A DNA stretch of 64,000 nt from Nostoc commune NIES-4072 (lineage in GTDB: Bacteria > Cyanobacteriota > Cyanobacteriia > Cyanobacteriales > Nostocaceae). Positions 35,369 to 44,793 of the stretch are shown here, in pieces. The notes under the pieces were generated by a model that worked only from the letters and a program-made list of their open reading frames with translations, was not told where the DNA came from and searched no databases. Location of the stretch: assembly GCF_003113895.1 (NCBI RefSeq), contig NZ_BDUD01000001.1, positions 2,331,118 through 2,395,117 of the forward strand, written 5' to 3'. Each line of letters starts with the position of its first letter. Positions within the stretch are counted from its first letter, which is position 1. Both the position numbers and the translations under genes were made by a program.

Positions 35369-36167
35369 AGTTTCTGAATTTATAATTAGATATTCCCCTC
35401 ATATAGCTGGTCAAAAATAACCTAGCTTAATTAAGTCTAATTTTTTATTTTGTTAGACTTAAATGGTATTTCCCAATACTGTTATCCTTCATAATACTTG
35501 ATAAGTTTCCTCTTATGTAATCTACTAGACAAATTCGTATCAACTGTACATGCAATAAATATTTGGTACCCACTATACAAATAAAAGCATGTCAGCCCTT
35601 CCTACAACAGTTGCTCCATCTACTAAATAGGGAGTAGCCTTTTTCCGCCTATCGATAGATATTCAACCCTTTCTGTATATGAGATGCTTTTATACAAATA
35701 AGAATATCTTGAAATTAAGCTGCCATTATTATAATTTCTCTCGTCGGGGTAAATTTAAATCAGGAATGCATAACTACAGCACCAAGTTCTTGATTTATCG
35801 AGTGATTTCCAAAGGATAAACATTAAAAATATTTATAAAAATATATGAAAGTTTAAGATATTTGGATGGTTAGCTGAGAATTCTATGTTTGTTAAGGTTG
35901 AGAAAGTTTGAGGGGGTTTGACATATTTGGTAATTAAGAAAAAAATGAAGAATATAATCTGTTAGGAGCCTGAGAAGAAAGTTTTGTTGGGTGCGAAGGC
36001 CAGTTTAGTTATAGGTTGTATCTAACTGTAACGTATATGTGTTAGGTAAATGCCGATTTTCATTCCTGAAGAAAAATTAGCATAAGCCTGAATTTCGCTA
36101 TATAAACGGGTGCATTCGTCCCTTAGGGAAAACTACCAAGCCTCAAACGAGTAGCTGTAACTAAATT
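35369..36167. other. Intergenic region upstream of the sigma factor gene
   Basis: About 800 bp, AT-rich, between divergent priA and the sigma factor. A TTGACA at about 35918 has no clear -10 partner at normal spacing (TATAAT lies about 30 nt away). A long leader is likely for the sigma gene. No gene or obvious repeat was seen. Confidence 0.5.
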
Positions 36168-37340
36168 ATGTACCAAACAAAGCAACAATCCCTAAAGGAA
36201 ACTATGAATATTGTTGAATTAGGAGAAATGGAAATACTGGAGAATACTGCTGATATTGAAGAACCATTACTCGATATTTTAGAAGCAGTGGCAGATGAAG
36301 AGCCTTCAATTGTAGTAGAAAATCTGGAATCAGACGAACGCGACGGGGATGATATGGCTGCCGCCCGTCCTTCGGGATACAATAAAACCGAGCATGATGA
36401 TGCCGTCGGCGCGTTTTTTAAAGAGATGGCGCGTTATCCGCTTCTAAAAGCTGATGAAGAGGTAGAGTTAGCACGGCGAGTTAGGTTTTTAGAAGAAGTT
36501 AGAGAATTACAAGCAGCCTTAGAATTAAAACTGGGACAGGAACCTAGCAAGGTAGAGGTGGCTTCCGAGCTAGAAATGACGGAAAAGCAATTAGAAAATC
36601 GCTTGTATCAAGGTAGAGTAGCGAAACGCAAAATGATTCGCTCGAATCTGAGATTGGTAGTTTCTATTGCTAAACGATACCTGAATCGGGGAGTGCCTTT
36701 CCTGGATTTAATTCAAGAAGGAGCAATGGGTTTAAATCGCGCTACAGAAAAGTTTGATCCAGATAAAGGCTATAAGTTTTCTACTTACGCCTATTGGTGG
36801 ATTAGACAAGCGATTACTAGAGCTATAGCTAACGATGCGCGGACAATCCGGCTACCTATTCATATTGTTGAAAAGCTTAACAAGCTGAAAAAAGCACAAC
36901 GAGAACTCAAGCAAAAGCTTTGTCGCAATCCTACTGAAGGAGAAATGGCAGAAACTTTAGAAATTAGTGTGCAACAACTACGCCAGCTACAACAGCTACG
37001 CCGTCAAGCACTTTCGCTCAACCACCGTGTTGGTAAAGAAGAAGACACGGAATTGATGGATTTGCTAGAAGATGAAGATAACCTGTCTCCAGAAGCAAAA
37101 ATGAATGAAAACATGATGCGTCAGGAGATTTGGGAAGTCTTGGGTGATGTGTTAACGCCACGGGAAAAAGATGTAATTTCTCTGCGATATGGTTTGACAA
37201 CCAGCGAACCCTGTACTTTAGAAGAAGTTGGCAACATGTTCAATCTTTCTCGTGAGCGAGTGCGACAAATTCAAAGCAAAGCCATGCGAAAATTGCGCCG
37301 TCCCCACATAGCCAAACGTTTAAAAGGTTGGTTGATTTAA
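36168..37340 (+). CDS. Group 2 RNA polymerase sigma factor (sigma-70 family)
   Basis: A 390-aa non-essential primary-like sigma factor of the cyanobacterial SigB/C/D/E group. After an acidic N-terminal tail (1-75), region 1.2 begins at DAVGAFFKEMARYPLL. Region 2 has NLRLVVSIAKRY, DLIQEG and YKFSTYAYWWIRQAITRAI for -10 recognition and melting. Region 3 follows (RLPIHIVEKLNKLKK), then region 4 with LTPREKDVISLRYGL and the HTH NLSRERVRQIQSKAMRKLR for -35 binding. It lacks the long group 1 region 1.1. Members respond to light, carbon, nitrogen or stress; which one this is cannot be told. A second ATG at residue 13 (MNIVELGEME) is an alternative start. Confidence 0.94.
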   Translation: MYQTKQQSLKETMNIVELGEMEILENTADIEEPLLDILEAVADEEPSIVVENLESDERDGDDMAAARPSGYNKTEHDDAVGAFFKEMARYPLLKADEEVELARRVRFLEEVRELQAALELKLGQEPSKVEVASELEMTEKQLENRLYQGRVAKRKMIRSNLRLVVSIAKRYLNRGVPFLDLIQEGAMGLNRATEKFDPDKGYKFSTYAYWWIRQAITRAIANDARTIRLPIHIVEKLNKLKKAQRELKQKLCRNPTEGEMAETLEISVQQLRQLQQLRRQALSLNHRVGKEEDTELMDLLEDEDNLSPEAKMNENMMRQEIWEVLGDVLTPREKDVISLRYGLTTSEPCTLEEVGNMFNLSRERVRQIQSKAMRKLRRPHIAKRLKGWLI

Positions 37341-37745
37341 TTACATCTACAAAGATAGATTAGCTTCATTAACAAACATGGATCAAATAAAGTGCAAAAC
37401 TTTAAATCTAGTAGGGGAGCCAGTGCGTTGCGGAGGTTCCCGACGCTCGATAGCGCAGCGTTAGCGACGCAGGAGCGTCTGACTCGCTAACGCTACGCTA
37501 TCCGTTGTAGCAACTGGCGTTCTGTTATCGCGTAGCATAACGCACCATCCTAGATTTTAGGTGCGTTAAGACAAATGCCTGTAACACACCTTACAAAAGT
37601 TGCTCTTTATTAAATCCACATGCCTAATGAATGAAGGAGAGCTAGGGTGTTTTGTACCTTTTTTCGGCTTTTCTTTAATCATTAGTCCAAAAAACTTGCA
37701 CAGTTGCCTATAGACTATGGACTATGAACTATAGACTATAGACCA
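37341..37745. other. Intergenic repeats upstream of the GNAT gene
   Basis: A composite palindrome (about 37415-37535, CCAGTGCGTTGCGG ... GTAGCAACTGGCG enclosing GCGTTAGCG hairpins) is followed by GACTATA heptamers (37706-37746) that run up to the next start codon. No gene. Confidence 0.65.
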
Positions 37746-38252
37746 ATGACTTTGCATAGCAATTTAATTGTGCGTTTTGCTGAACCAACTGATTACAGCG
37801 TACTGTTTAAATTAATTCAGGGGCTGGCTGAGTATGAAAAATTATCTCATGCTGTCACTGGCAATGCTCTGGAACTTAAAGAGCATTTATTTGGAGCGCA
37901 CAAATATATAGAAGCGATTTTAGCAGAATCTGCGGGCCAAGCTGTTGGTTTTGCTCTATTTTTTCATAATTATTCAACATTTCTGACTAAGCCAGGAATT
38001 TATCTGGAAGACTTATTTGTTTTACCAGAATATCGTAGGCAAGGTATTGGTAAGGCTCTCTTAACTAAATTAGCTCAGATAGCTGTAGAACGTGATTGTG
38101 GGCGCTTAGAGTGGAGTGTGCTGGATTGGAACGAATCAGCCCAAGAATTCTATCGTAGTATGGGAGCATCTATATTAGATGATTGGCGAATTTGTCGTGT
38201 TACAGGAGACGCGCTTACTCAGTTAGGGGCTGTTCAAATAATTCACAATTGA
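37746..38252 (+). CDS. GNAT acetyltransferase, diamine-acetyltransferase-like
   Basis: A 168-aa single GNAT domain. The acetyl-CoA loop is LEDLFVLPEYRRQGIGKALL (about 94-113), preceded by the conserved strand FALFFHNYSTF, with WSVLDWNESAQEFYRSMGA near the end. This arrangement is typical of spermidine/spermine-N1-acetyltransferase-like enzymes that acetylate small amines; the exact substrate is inferred from similarity only. The ATG directly follows a GACTATA heptamer array, and no separate ribosome site is seen. Confidence 0.9.
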   Translation: MTLHSNLIVRFAEPTDYSVLFKLIQGLAEYEKLSHAVTGNALELKEHLFGAHKYIEAILAESAGQAVGFALFFHNYSTFLTKPGIYLEDLFVLPEYRRQGIGKALLTKLAQIAVERDCGRLEWSVLDWNESAQEFYRSMGASILDDWRICRVTGDALTQLGAVQIIHN

Positions 38253-38684
38253 TATGAGAATGATGCTCTTACCTTGCTAACGTAATTCCTAATAATAGCG
38301 GTAAGCAGTTTGTAATAAGGACTTTAGTCCTTAATTTTGAAGGGACTTCCAAATAAAAAATACTCAAAAAAGTAGCGGAAAAACTCTCTTTTCCTTATTC
38401 CTCTGTGTTCTCTGTGTCTCTGTAGTAACCTGCGGCAAGCCGCTTTGCGTCTATATTTATTTGGATAGTTTAAACCATACTTAAATACAAGAAAGAAAAA
38501 CGAACCACAAAGGACGCAAAGAACACAAAGAAAGAAAGAAAGAAAAAGTTAAGAGGGTTTAGTGCAGTATCAAAAAACTTGATAGCGAAGTTTGACAGCT
38601 TGTCATTTGACTATAGCAGCGCATCAACTGACAATTATGGAGGATATCGTAGCGAATAAGCTGTCATTGGAGAGAGAACACGAA
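38253..38684. other. Intergenic region upstream of petJ with inverted repeats
   Basis: Holds CTCTGTGTTCTCTGTGTCTC (about 38401-38420) and, inverted, AACCACAAAGGACGCAAAGA (about 38504-38523). This repeat type also occurs near 5155 and 43560-43620. The petJ promoter should lie in the last 150 bp. Confidence 0.6.
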
Positions 38685-39020
38685 ATGAAGAAAATTATTA
38701 CAGTGATGCTGTTAGGCATAGCAATCTTCACCTTTGCCTTCAGTAGTCCAGCTTTGGCAGCAGATGCTGTTAGTGGAGCTAAAGTATTTAGTGCTAATTG
38801 TGCCTCTTGTCATGCGGGAGGTAAAAATCTGGTTCAAGCTCCGAAGAACCTGAAGAAGGAAGCTTTAGAAAAGTATGGTATGTACTCAGCAGAAGCGATT
38901 ATCGCCCAAGTTACAAAAGGTAAAAATGCTATGCCTGCTTTCGGTAGTCGTTTAAAAGCTAACCAGATTGAAGATGTAACAGCTTATGTGCTTTCACAAG
39001 CAGATAAGGACTGGAAGTAG
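38685..39020 (+). CDS. petJ: Cytochrome c6 (soluble electron carrier)
   Basis: A lumenal c-type cytochrome that shuttles electrons from cytochrome b6f to photosystem I or to the terminal oxidase, often replacing plastocyanin when copper is low. From the ATG at 38685 the protein is 111 aa: a Sec signal of 25 residues ending SPALA, a mature start [10 protein letters not shown], the haem motif CASCH (39-43), and the axial Met in NAMPAFG (M83), all in normal places. I prefer this ATG to one 93 bp upstream because it gives a regular signal peptide and has GAGAGAAC before it. A terminator follows at 39052. Confidence 0.95.
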   Translation: MKKIITVMLLGIAIFTFAFSSPALAADAVSGAKVFSANCASCHAGGKNLVQAPKNLKKEALEKYGMYSAEAIIAQVTKGKNAMPAFGSRLKANQIEDVTAYVLSQADKDWK

Positions 39021-39051
39021 ACTAAAAGCTAACTTCAATAATTAAGAATTT

Positions 39052-39077
39052 GCGGGGCTTTTTGTCCCGCTAATTTT
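39052..39077 (+). terminator. Rho-independent terminator of petJ
   Basis: GCGGGGC pairs with GTCCCGC (7 bp with one G-U pair, TTTTT loop), followed by TAATTTT. It begins 31 bp after the petJ stop. Confidence 0.8.
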
Positions 39078-39209
39078 AAGATTGCCGAAATTCTTAAATA
39101 GGATGCATATACCAATTTTGGATTTTAGATTTTGAATTTTGGATTAAGGTTTTTACAAAAAGACTGTTCCAAGAATATCAAAGAATACTCCCTATCCTCA
39201 TTTGGTATT

Positions 39210-40133
39210 ATGAGTTATTTGTGGCGATTATTTCTCAGTGTAGTTATTGCTTTCCCGCTTAATTTTCTGACTTTACCTGCACATTCAGCACCTGTTTTAA
39301 TTACCCCAATTACAGCAGGTGATTTATTAAAATTGGGTGTAGATAAGATGCGGCGGGGTAATTACCAGGAAGCAATAGAGAATTTTAACCAGGCAATTGA
39401 CGTTGAGAAAGATTTTGCTGTAGCTTATAGCGATCGCTGTCTGGCTTATCTCCAATTACAAGATTACCATCAAGCTGTTACAGATTGTACTCAAGCCATA
39501 AATTTTGCACCCGATAACTTTGAGGCTTATCTAAACCGGGGAGTAGCACATTACAGACAAGGGGATTATCCAGGTGCTATTGTCGATCTTAATCGAGCCG
39601 TTGCACTTAAACCATCCGATTTTCGAGCTTACTACAACCGAGGGCTAGCCCGTGCTGGGGATGGGAAAGACTCGGAAGCAATTCTTGACTTTAATTTGGC
39701 TTTAACTCAAATTCCCCGAATCAGCAACTTAATACTTGCAGATATCTATAATGACAGAGGTTTAGCGCATTTTGCCTTGCAAGATACCCAAGCAGCTATG
39801 CTCGACTTTAATCTAGCAATTCATCTCAATGCTAACGATTATAGAGCGTACTTTAACCGGGCTTGTGCTTGCGGACGAAATGGAGATAACTTTGGTGCAG
39901 TGCGTGATTTTTCTCAAGTCATCAGACTTAACCCCAGTAATGCCCAAGCTTATGTTAATCGAGGAGTAGCTAACTATCGCTTAGGATATCATTTAGGAGC
40001 ATTGTCTGATTTACAAAAAGCATCTAAGTACTTTGAAAACCAAGGGAAAAAAGTTGCTTACGAAAAAACTCTAGATTTACTGAAGAGTTTGCGACAACAA
40101 ATTTCGTCTGTAACGGAAATCGCTCTTTTCTAA
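39210..40133 (+). CDS. Exported TPR-repeat protein
   Basis: A 307-aa protein made of about seven tetratricopeptide repeats (for example NYQEAIENFNQAIDVEKDFA, DYHQAVTDCTQAINFAPDNF, DYPGAIVDLNRAVALKPSDF), which form a protein-binding solenoid. The ATG at 39210 gives a clear signal peptide (MSYLWRLFLSVVIAFPLNFL ... PAHSAP); an earlier in-frame ATG at 39132 would bury it, so I chose 39210. It probably acts as an assembly or scaffold factor in the periplasm or thylakoid lumen; the partner is unknown. It follows petJ by 190 bp, beyond its terminator. Confidence 0.88.
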   Translation: MSYLWRLFLSVVIAFPLNFLTLPAHSAPVLITPITAGDLLKLGVDKMRRGNYQEAIENFNQAIDVEKDFAVAYSDRCLAYLQLQDYHQAVTDCTQAINFAPDNFEAYLNRGVAHYRQGDYPGAIVDLNRAVALKPSDFRAYYNRGLARAGDGKDSEAILDFNLALTQIPRISNLILADIYNDRGLAHFALQDTQAAMLDFNLAIHLNANDYRAYFNRACACGRNGDNFGAVRDFSQVIRLNPSNAQAYVNRGVANYRLGYHLGALSDLQKASKYFENQGKKVAYEKTLDLLKSLRQQISSVTEIALF

Positions 40134-40145
40134 TAGTGATAAGAG

Positions 40146-41074
40146 TTATACAGGGTATCCACCAGCTTGAAAAATCTGTTCGGGGGTTAGATTTAATTCG
40201 GGGAACAAAGGTGAGATAATGCGTTCCCCGGAGGGGTTGCCGCAGGCATCGCTACCTCGAAACTGGCTGACTTGGTATTCTCCATCAATTAAGGTGTAGA
40301 GGGAAACAGTTGGTTGTTTGGGGTTGCCAATAAATCGCCTACCGCCTAAAGCAGCATAGTCTACAATCCAGTATTCTGGAATGCTACAGCTTCATAGTCA
40401 GCAGCTTTTTTTAAATAATCATCACGCCAATTACTACTCACCCTTACGGGTTCGTCAGTTGCTTCAACGCGGGGAACCCGCGCAACGCACTGACTCACCA
40501 AAACAGTGCTGAGTGCCGAGTAACGAGTGCTGAGTAAAAAGTAAAATTAATTGCACTCAGCATATAGGGTCTGAATCCTTACAATTTATTTATGAAAAAA
40601 ATAAAAATATTTTTTTTGAGACACGTAGTGCAAGAAAAAATACGTCCTTGTTTTCAATCCCCTAGTTTTAACTATGGGGTTATACTCAGCACTCAGCACT
40701 CAGTACTCAGCACTACTGAATACCTCAACTACTAAAGGTATTGATTCCGCTTGGCTTACAGTAGATTCTTTTTTCCACAGAGGTTCGTTTACTAAATTGG
40801 GGCGATTTAATATCAGCACATCTGGTGAGTAAGCAGATTCATTTTCAGGCGGTTTGACTAATGCTGTTTTAGGTATGAAGTAGGGAAGATTTAAACGGAT
40901 ACACTCTCTAGTAACTTCAAAGGCTAAAAATCCAACTACCTCTTCATGGTCGCCTGTTGGTTGGGACATTTCGACTATTACTCCATCATGTAATTCATAA
41001 CGTTTTCCAGTGTTGTCAGGATATTTAGCAACGAATTCATCGAATGTAACTAGTTTGCGTAAAGTTTGAACCAT
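40146..41074 (-). pseudogene. Uma2-family nuclease gene broken by insertion and frameshift
   Basis: The 5' part (40712-41074) reads MVQTLRKLVTFDEFVAKYPD through YELHDGVIVEMSQPTGDHE, SPDVLILNRPN and PLVVEV, the Uma2 (DUF820) restriction-endonuclease-like core. Translation then runs into an insertion and stops. The 3' part resumes at 40438 with SNWRDDYLKKAADYEA, shifts frame by one base near 40381 (GIPEYWIVDY is reached only in another frame), and continues as LGGRRFIGNPKQPTVSLYTL to a stop at 40146. The tail also contains a small GATGCCTGCGGCAACCCC repeat (encoding ACGNPSGE). Three independent lesions make it a clear pseudogene. Uma2 genes are numerous in cyanobacteria. Confidence 0.9.
40439..40711. 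mobile_element. 273-bp repeat insertion in the Uma2 gene
   Basis: Bounded by the direct repeat ACTACT (40433-40438 and 40712-40717), a possible target duplication. It contains a palindromic CGTCAGTTGC ... GCAACGCACTGAC block on the left, AGTGCTGAGT units (about 40502-40540), their inverse ACTCAGCACT units (about 40683-40711), and a CCCCTAGTTTTAACTATGGGG hairpin-like stretch. No coding potential; the class of element is unknown. Confidence 0.6.
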
Positions 41075-41401
41075 AATTTATTGTCTTCTATTGTGTTTGC
41101 AAAGCTTCCAGTTTTCCCAATTCAGAAGCAGTAAATGAAGCTCTGCGTTTTCTCATTAGACTTGCAAGTAAAAATTGTTTTTAAAACTATAAAATTGTAT
41201 CCATAAAAATTAGACATAATTCACGCAATTAAAAATTGCTATAGCCCTACTTAATCATTTTTGAACAACAAAATTATCCGAACTCTCAGAGAAATCGGGA
41301 ATATAAGGCGGGGAAATATGACAGCGTGTCTTTTGACATGATTTTACTATTACAGCAACAATACTACGTGGTGGCTGTTTTTAGTTGGTGTGAAAGAGAA
41401 C
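41075..41401. other. Intergenic region upstream of the TonB-dependent receptor
   Basis: AT-rich. I looked for a cobalamin riboswitch and saw no B12 box, nor a clear Fur box. The last 100 bp probably contain the promoter. Confidence 0.45.
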
Positions 41402-43480
41402 GTGAAAAAGGATTTTTTGTTGCTAACAGTTGCTTTACCGAGTTTACTGATAGCGTCTCCTGGCTTTGCTGCTGAAAGTGAAATTAACCAGAGAAATACT
41501 GATACCGAAGTTATTTTAAATATTCCAAGTTTGAGTGAAATTGAGCTACCCGTTACTAATGCCGAATTATTAACTCAACAATCTGCACCGAATGAAGTTA
41601 ATCCAGAAACAGAGCAAATTCCGAGCGATGATGCAGACATTTCTATAGAAGTAATTGCAGAACCAGATAACCTACCTCAATCTACTCCAACTTACGTAAT
41701 TGATAAAGAAGAAATTCAAAAGCAGGGCGCTACAAGTTTAGCCGATATTTTAAAAAGAATGCCTGGTTTTGCGATCAATGATGTAGGTCATGGTGCAGAT
41801 ATTCACACAGGTACATACTACCGGGGAGCTTCAATTAATCAGTCTGTATTTTTGATTAATGGCAGACCAATTAACAATAATGTCAACACTTATCATGGTG
41901 GAACTGACTTAAATAGCATTCCTGTAGAGGCTATTGAACGAGTGGAATTATATAGCGGCACAGCCTCCGCTTTATATGGTTCTTCAGCCTTTGGAGGAGT
42001 TGTGAATATTATCACCAAGGAAGGTTATGGCAAACCTAAATTGAGCGCTAGTGCAGAATTCGGCTCATTAAGTTTAAATAATCAACAAGTAACTTATGGT
42101 GGTTCATCTAATAATGTCAAATATAACTTTAGCTTTGAAAGATTTTTTACAGATAACCGTTACCGCGTCCCTGTAGGTGCTGCTAATCGTGATGAACAAG
42201 GATTTTTATTCAATGCAGACACAGCTACAAGTACCTACTTTGGTAGCATTGGAGTAGATTTAGATAAGAAAAATTCTTTGAATTTAGATGTTACTGCACT
42301 CAGCAGTCGTCGCGGTTTAATTTATTTTGGGTTCCCTCTCCAAAGAGATAGATTAGACCACGATGGTTTAAATGTCGGCTTATCTTGGAAAACTCGACTA
42401 GGTAATGGGGAAAGCTCTAATCTTACAACTTCAATTGGTTATAACCAAGATTATTTTAGCACTTATGGCCCTACAGGAGCATCATTTTATCGTAGAGGGT
42501 CTTTAGATACACAACAACTCACAGCCAGAGTCGATCATGAGTGGAAAATTACTTCCAATAATAAGTTGCGTTGGGGATTAGATTTGAAAAATACCGATTT
42601 AATCGGTGATGTTTTGAGTACAGATCCTAATAGGATTGCCGAAAACGAAAAGGAAGATCGGAGTTTGTTCAATACAGCTTTATTTGCTGTCAATACTTGG
42701 AATATTAGCGATAATTTTCTGATAGATTTAGGGCTAAGGCAAACCTTTGATAGCCAATTTGGAAATTACCTCAATCCTAGTGTTGGGTTACGTTATGCTG
42801 TCACACCAATAGTAGCAGTGCGTGGAAGTTGGGCAGGGGCACAACGCAATCCTGGGTTAGATCAGTTGTATGTTTATGATACGGTTCATGGTTGGAGACC
42901 TAATCCTGATTTAAGCCCGGAAACTGGCTCTACTTGGAGTGCAGGAGTAGATGTAAATTTTTCTCAAAATCTAATTGGACAGTTTACTTACTTTGGTAGT
43001 AGTATAGGCGATCGCTTAGGAGTCATCGCCGGAAGATGGGAAAACATTGGATTAGTAGATACCAATGGTTTAGAAGCTGCTTTGCAATTAAGAATTGCTT
43101 CAGGCTGGTCAACTTTCCTCAACTATACTTATACAGATGCTCAAATAAAAACAGGTACAGAGAGAGGTTTACAGTTAGGTTTAATTCCCTACTCTGTACT
43201 TCAAACTGGTGTAGGTTATGACAATGCAGGATGGCAGGCTAACTTATATGTTACTTACAATAGCGGCGCTCGTAGATCCATCTTCGCTAACTCTACTGAC
43301 AAGCCTACAGATTTTGCACCATCTTTCGTGAATTTAGATTTGACCGGTCGTATACCTTTAACTACCAATTTAGGATTGACAGTCTATTTAGAAAATCTAC
43401 TCGGTGAGCAATATGAGCGAGTTAATCGCATCTATAGCCCTGGATTCACTTTTCGTGTGGGTTTAAGTGCCAATTTTTAA
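41402..43480 (+). CDS. TonB-dependent outer-membrane receptor
   Basis: An outer-membrane gated porin for siderophores, haem or cobalamin. With the GTG at 41402 the protein is 692 aa: signal peptide (KKDFLLLTVALPSLLIASPG, cleavage near GFAA), an acidic spacer (to about 95), a plug domain (TYVIDKEEIQKQGATSLADI, GTYYRGASINQSVFLINGRP, IERVELYSGTASALYGSSAF, GGVVNIITKE), then a 22-strand barrel ending with Phe (GLSANF). A GTG 12 bp earlier (41390) is also possible, but AAGAGA before 41402 is the better ribosome site. It lacks the N-terminal AMIN or STN domain seen in many cyanobacterial receptors. No siderophore synthesis or ABC uptake genes are adjacent, so the ligand is unknown. Confidence 0.93.
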   Translation: MKKDFLLLTVALPSLLIASPGFAAESEINQRNTDTEVILNIPSLSEIELPVTNAELLTQQSAPNEVNPETEQIPSDDADISIEVIAEPDNLPQSTPTYVIDKEEIQKQGATSLADILKRMPGFAINDVGHGADIHTGTYYRGASINQSVFLINGRPINNNVNTYHGGTDLNSIPVEAIERVELYSGTASALYGSSAFGGVVNIITKEGYGKPKLSASAEFGSLSLNNQQVTYGGSSNNVKYNFSFERFFTDNRYRVPVGAANRDEQGFLFNADTATSTYFGSIGVDLDKKNSLNLDVTALSSRRGLIYFGFPLQRDRLDHDGLNVGLSWKTRLGNGESSNLTTSIGYNQDYFSTYGPTGASFYRRGSLDTQQLTARVDHEWKITSNNKLRWGLDLKNTDLIGDVLSTDPNRIAENEKEDRSLFNTALFAVNTWNISDNFLIDLGLRQTFDSQFGNYLNPSVGLRYAVTPIVAVRGSWAGAQRNPGLDQLYVYDTVHGWRPNPDLSPETGSTWSAGVDVNFSQNLIGQFTYFGSSIGDRLGVIAGRWENIGLVDTNGLEAALQLRIASGWSTFLNYTYTDAQIKTGTERGLQLGLIPYSVLQTGVGYDNAGWQANLYVTYNSGARRSIFANSTDKPTDFAPSFVNLDLTGRIPLTTNLGLTVYLENLLGEQYERVNRIYSPGFTFRVGLSANF

Positions 43481-43719
43481 CAAGGAGATTTTGCAAGGTA
43501 ATTTCTAGATTATTAGAAATCATAAACTGCGTAGGTTGGGGAACCGCAAGGACGCACTGGCTTCTCTGTGACTCTGCGGTTTAAAAGTTATTGATTGAAC
43601 CACAGAGGCGCAGAGAACACAGAGAAAAGATAAAGACGACGCACCGCCGTACAATATGGTGCGTTAGGCTAAAGCCTTAATGTACCCTACTTAAGATTTA
43701 CTTTTAATCTAAAATTGAC
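43481..43719. repeat. Intergenic dispersed repeats
   Basis: CTCTGTGACTCTGCGGTTT (about 43564-43582) and its inverse AACCACAGAGGCGCAGAGAA (about 43599-43618) form an inverted pair like the one at 38.4-38.5 kb. A GACGCACCGCCGTACAATAT-type repeat and GGTGCGTTAGGCTAAAGCCT hairpin follow. Confidence 0.65.
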
Positions 43720-44016
43720 ATGAGAGCCAGAATTGAAAATAAAATACTTCTTATCCACCACGAAGATTTACCAGAGTTTAAGAAGGGTGGTTCGGTGGTG
43801 AGAAACTCTTATTTCTGGGCGCTACGTTCAATTGCTGGTAAGGCTACGCGTTATCGGGATTGGGAATACGAACCGGAGGTTTGGCTAGCGCTTTCACGAA
43901 TGCTTTTGTCGTTCGCTGAATCTGGATATTTGGGTCTTAGAGAAACCTTGCTGGAGTTTCCTTTATCTCAAGGGGAAATTCCTAGTTTGCTGCGAGATGT
44001 ATCCACTTTTGAGTAG
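43720..44016 (+). CDS. Conserved hypothetical small protein
   Basis: A 98-aa frame with no recognised domain. It begins MRARIENKILLIHHEDLPEF and has a mixed alpha/beta pattern, many aromatics (EYEPEVWLALSRMLLSFAES) and no signal peptide or membrane helix. Composition and a clean ATG support a real gene. It stands alone. Function is not assignable. Confidence 0.6.
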   Translation: MRARIENKILLIHHEDLPEFKKGGSVVRNSYFWALRSIAGKATRYRDWEYEPEVWLALSRMLLSFAESGYLGLRETLLEFPLSQGEIPSLLRDVSTFE

Positions 44017-44296
44017 GGTTGCTGCCGCGAGTATCAAAAAATATGTAAAATATGCGCGATGCAAATAAGTGTTTCAGATGGGAGCTTGATATTTCATAAA
44101 GCGATCGCATTTGCTTGTTGAGCGATCGCCTTTCCTGCTGTAACTAATATTACATGAATAAAATAATGCTTGAACTCATCGGGCACTCAAATGAAGTTCA
44201 ATCCGTCACGACTAGCCATCATACCCAAACTTTGGTTGAAGTAAGGGCAGTTGTAAGAAGACAATTAAAATACACCAGTTAGTGGAAGAAGATAAC

Positions 44297-44686
44297 GTGA
44301 AAATAGCGATTATTGCTAAAACATTACTTACATCTATATGTTTGCTAGCTTTATTTGCCCCAAGTCAAGCATCAGCTCAACTGATACCGCAACCTTGGGT
44401 TTCAGTCGGTGGAAAAGATGGTGATGTAACTTATGCTGTAGGAGCTAGGGCTTTAAATTTTGGAGTTGAACTAGGAACTGGCCCTGATGGTGCTACAGGA
44501 GTAGATGTTTTAAAATTTATCAGCTTGCCTGTAATTTCACCCTATGTAGGAGTTGGACTTTATTCAGAAGATAAAGGTGTCGCAGTTTCAGGTGGGGTTC
44601 AGGTAGGCGCTACTGATAACGTTTTTGTTGGTGCTGGTTACAATTCTATTCGTGGGTTTAACGGGCAACTGGGAATAAGATTTTAA
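44297..44686 (+). CDS. Small exported beta-rich protein
   Basis: Unrecognised 129-aa protein with a Sec signal (KIAIIAKTLLTSICLLALFA ... SQASA) and a Gly/Val-rich mature part of alternating strands, ending in ...GQLGIRF with a terminal Phe, as in outer-membrane beta-barrels. It could be a minimal barrel or a periplasmic beta protein. The GTG at 44297 has GGAAGAAG upstream; the GTG 15 bp earlier would add five acidic residues before the signal and is less likely. The start context AACGTGAAA resembles that of the receptor gene at 41402. Confidence 0.65.
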   Translation: MKIAIIAKTLLTSICLLALFAPSQASAQLIPQPWVSVGGKDGDVTYAVGARALNFGVELGTGPDGATGVDVLKFISLPVISPYVGVGLYSEDKGVAVSGGVQVGATDNVFVGAGYNSIRGFNGQLGIRF

Positions 44687-44793
44687 TAGTTAAGTAAGTT
44701 AGCGAGAAAAATTCCATCTACATCTATGATGAAGTCTAATTTTATTGACATAGTTGGAAATATTCTTGCCCACCTACTTAGTCCCATTCGATT

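Noticed and set aside
35918-35960. TTGACA ... TATAAT promoter before the sigma factor gene
   Set aside because: The spacing of about 30 bases is too long for a sigma-70 promoter.
41100-41400. Cobalamin riboswitch upstream of the TonB-dependent receptor
   Set aside because: No B12 box or supporting stems could be found.
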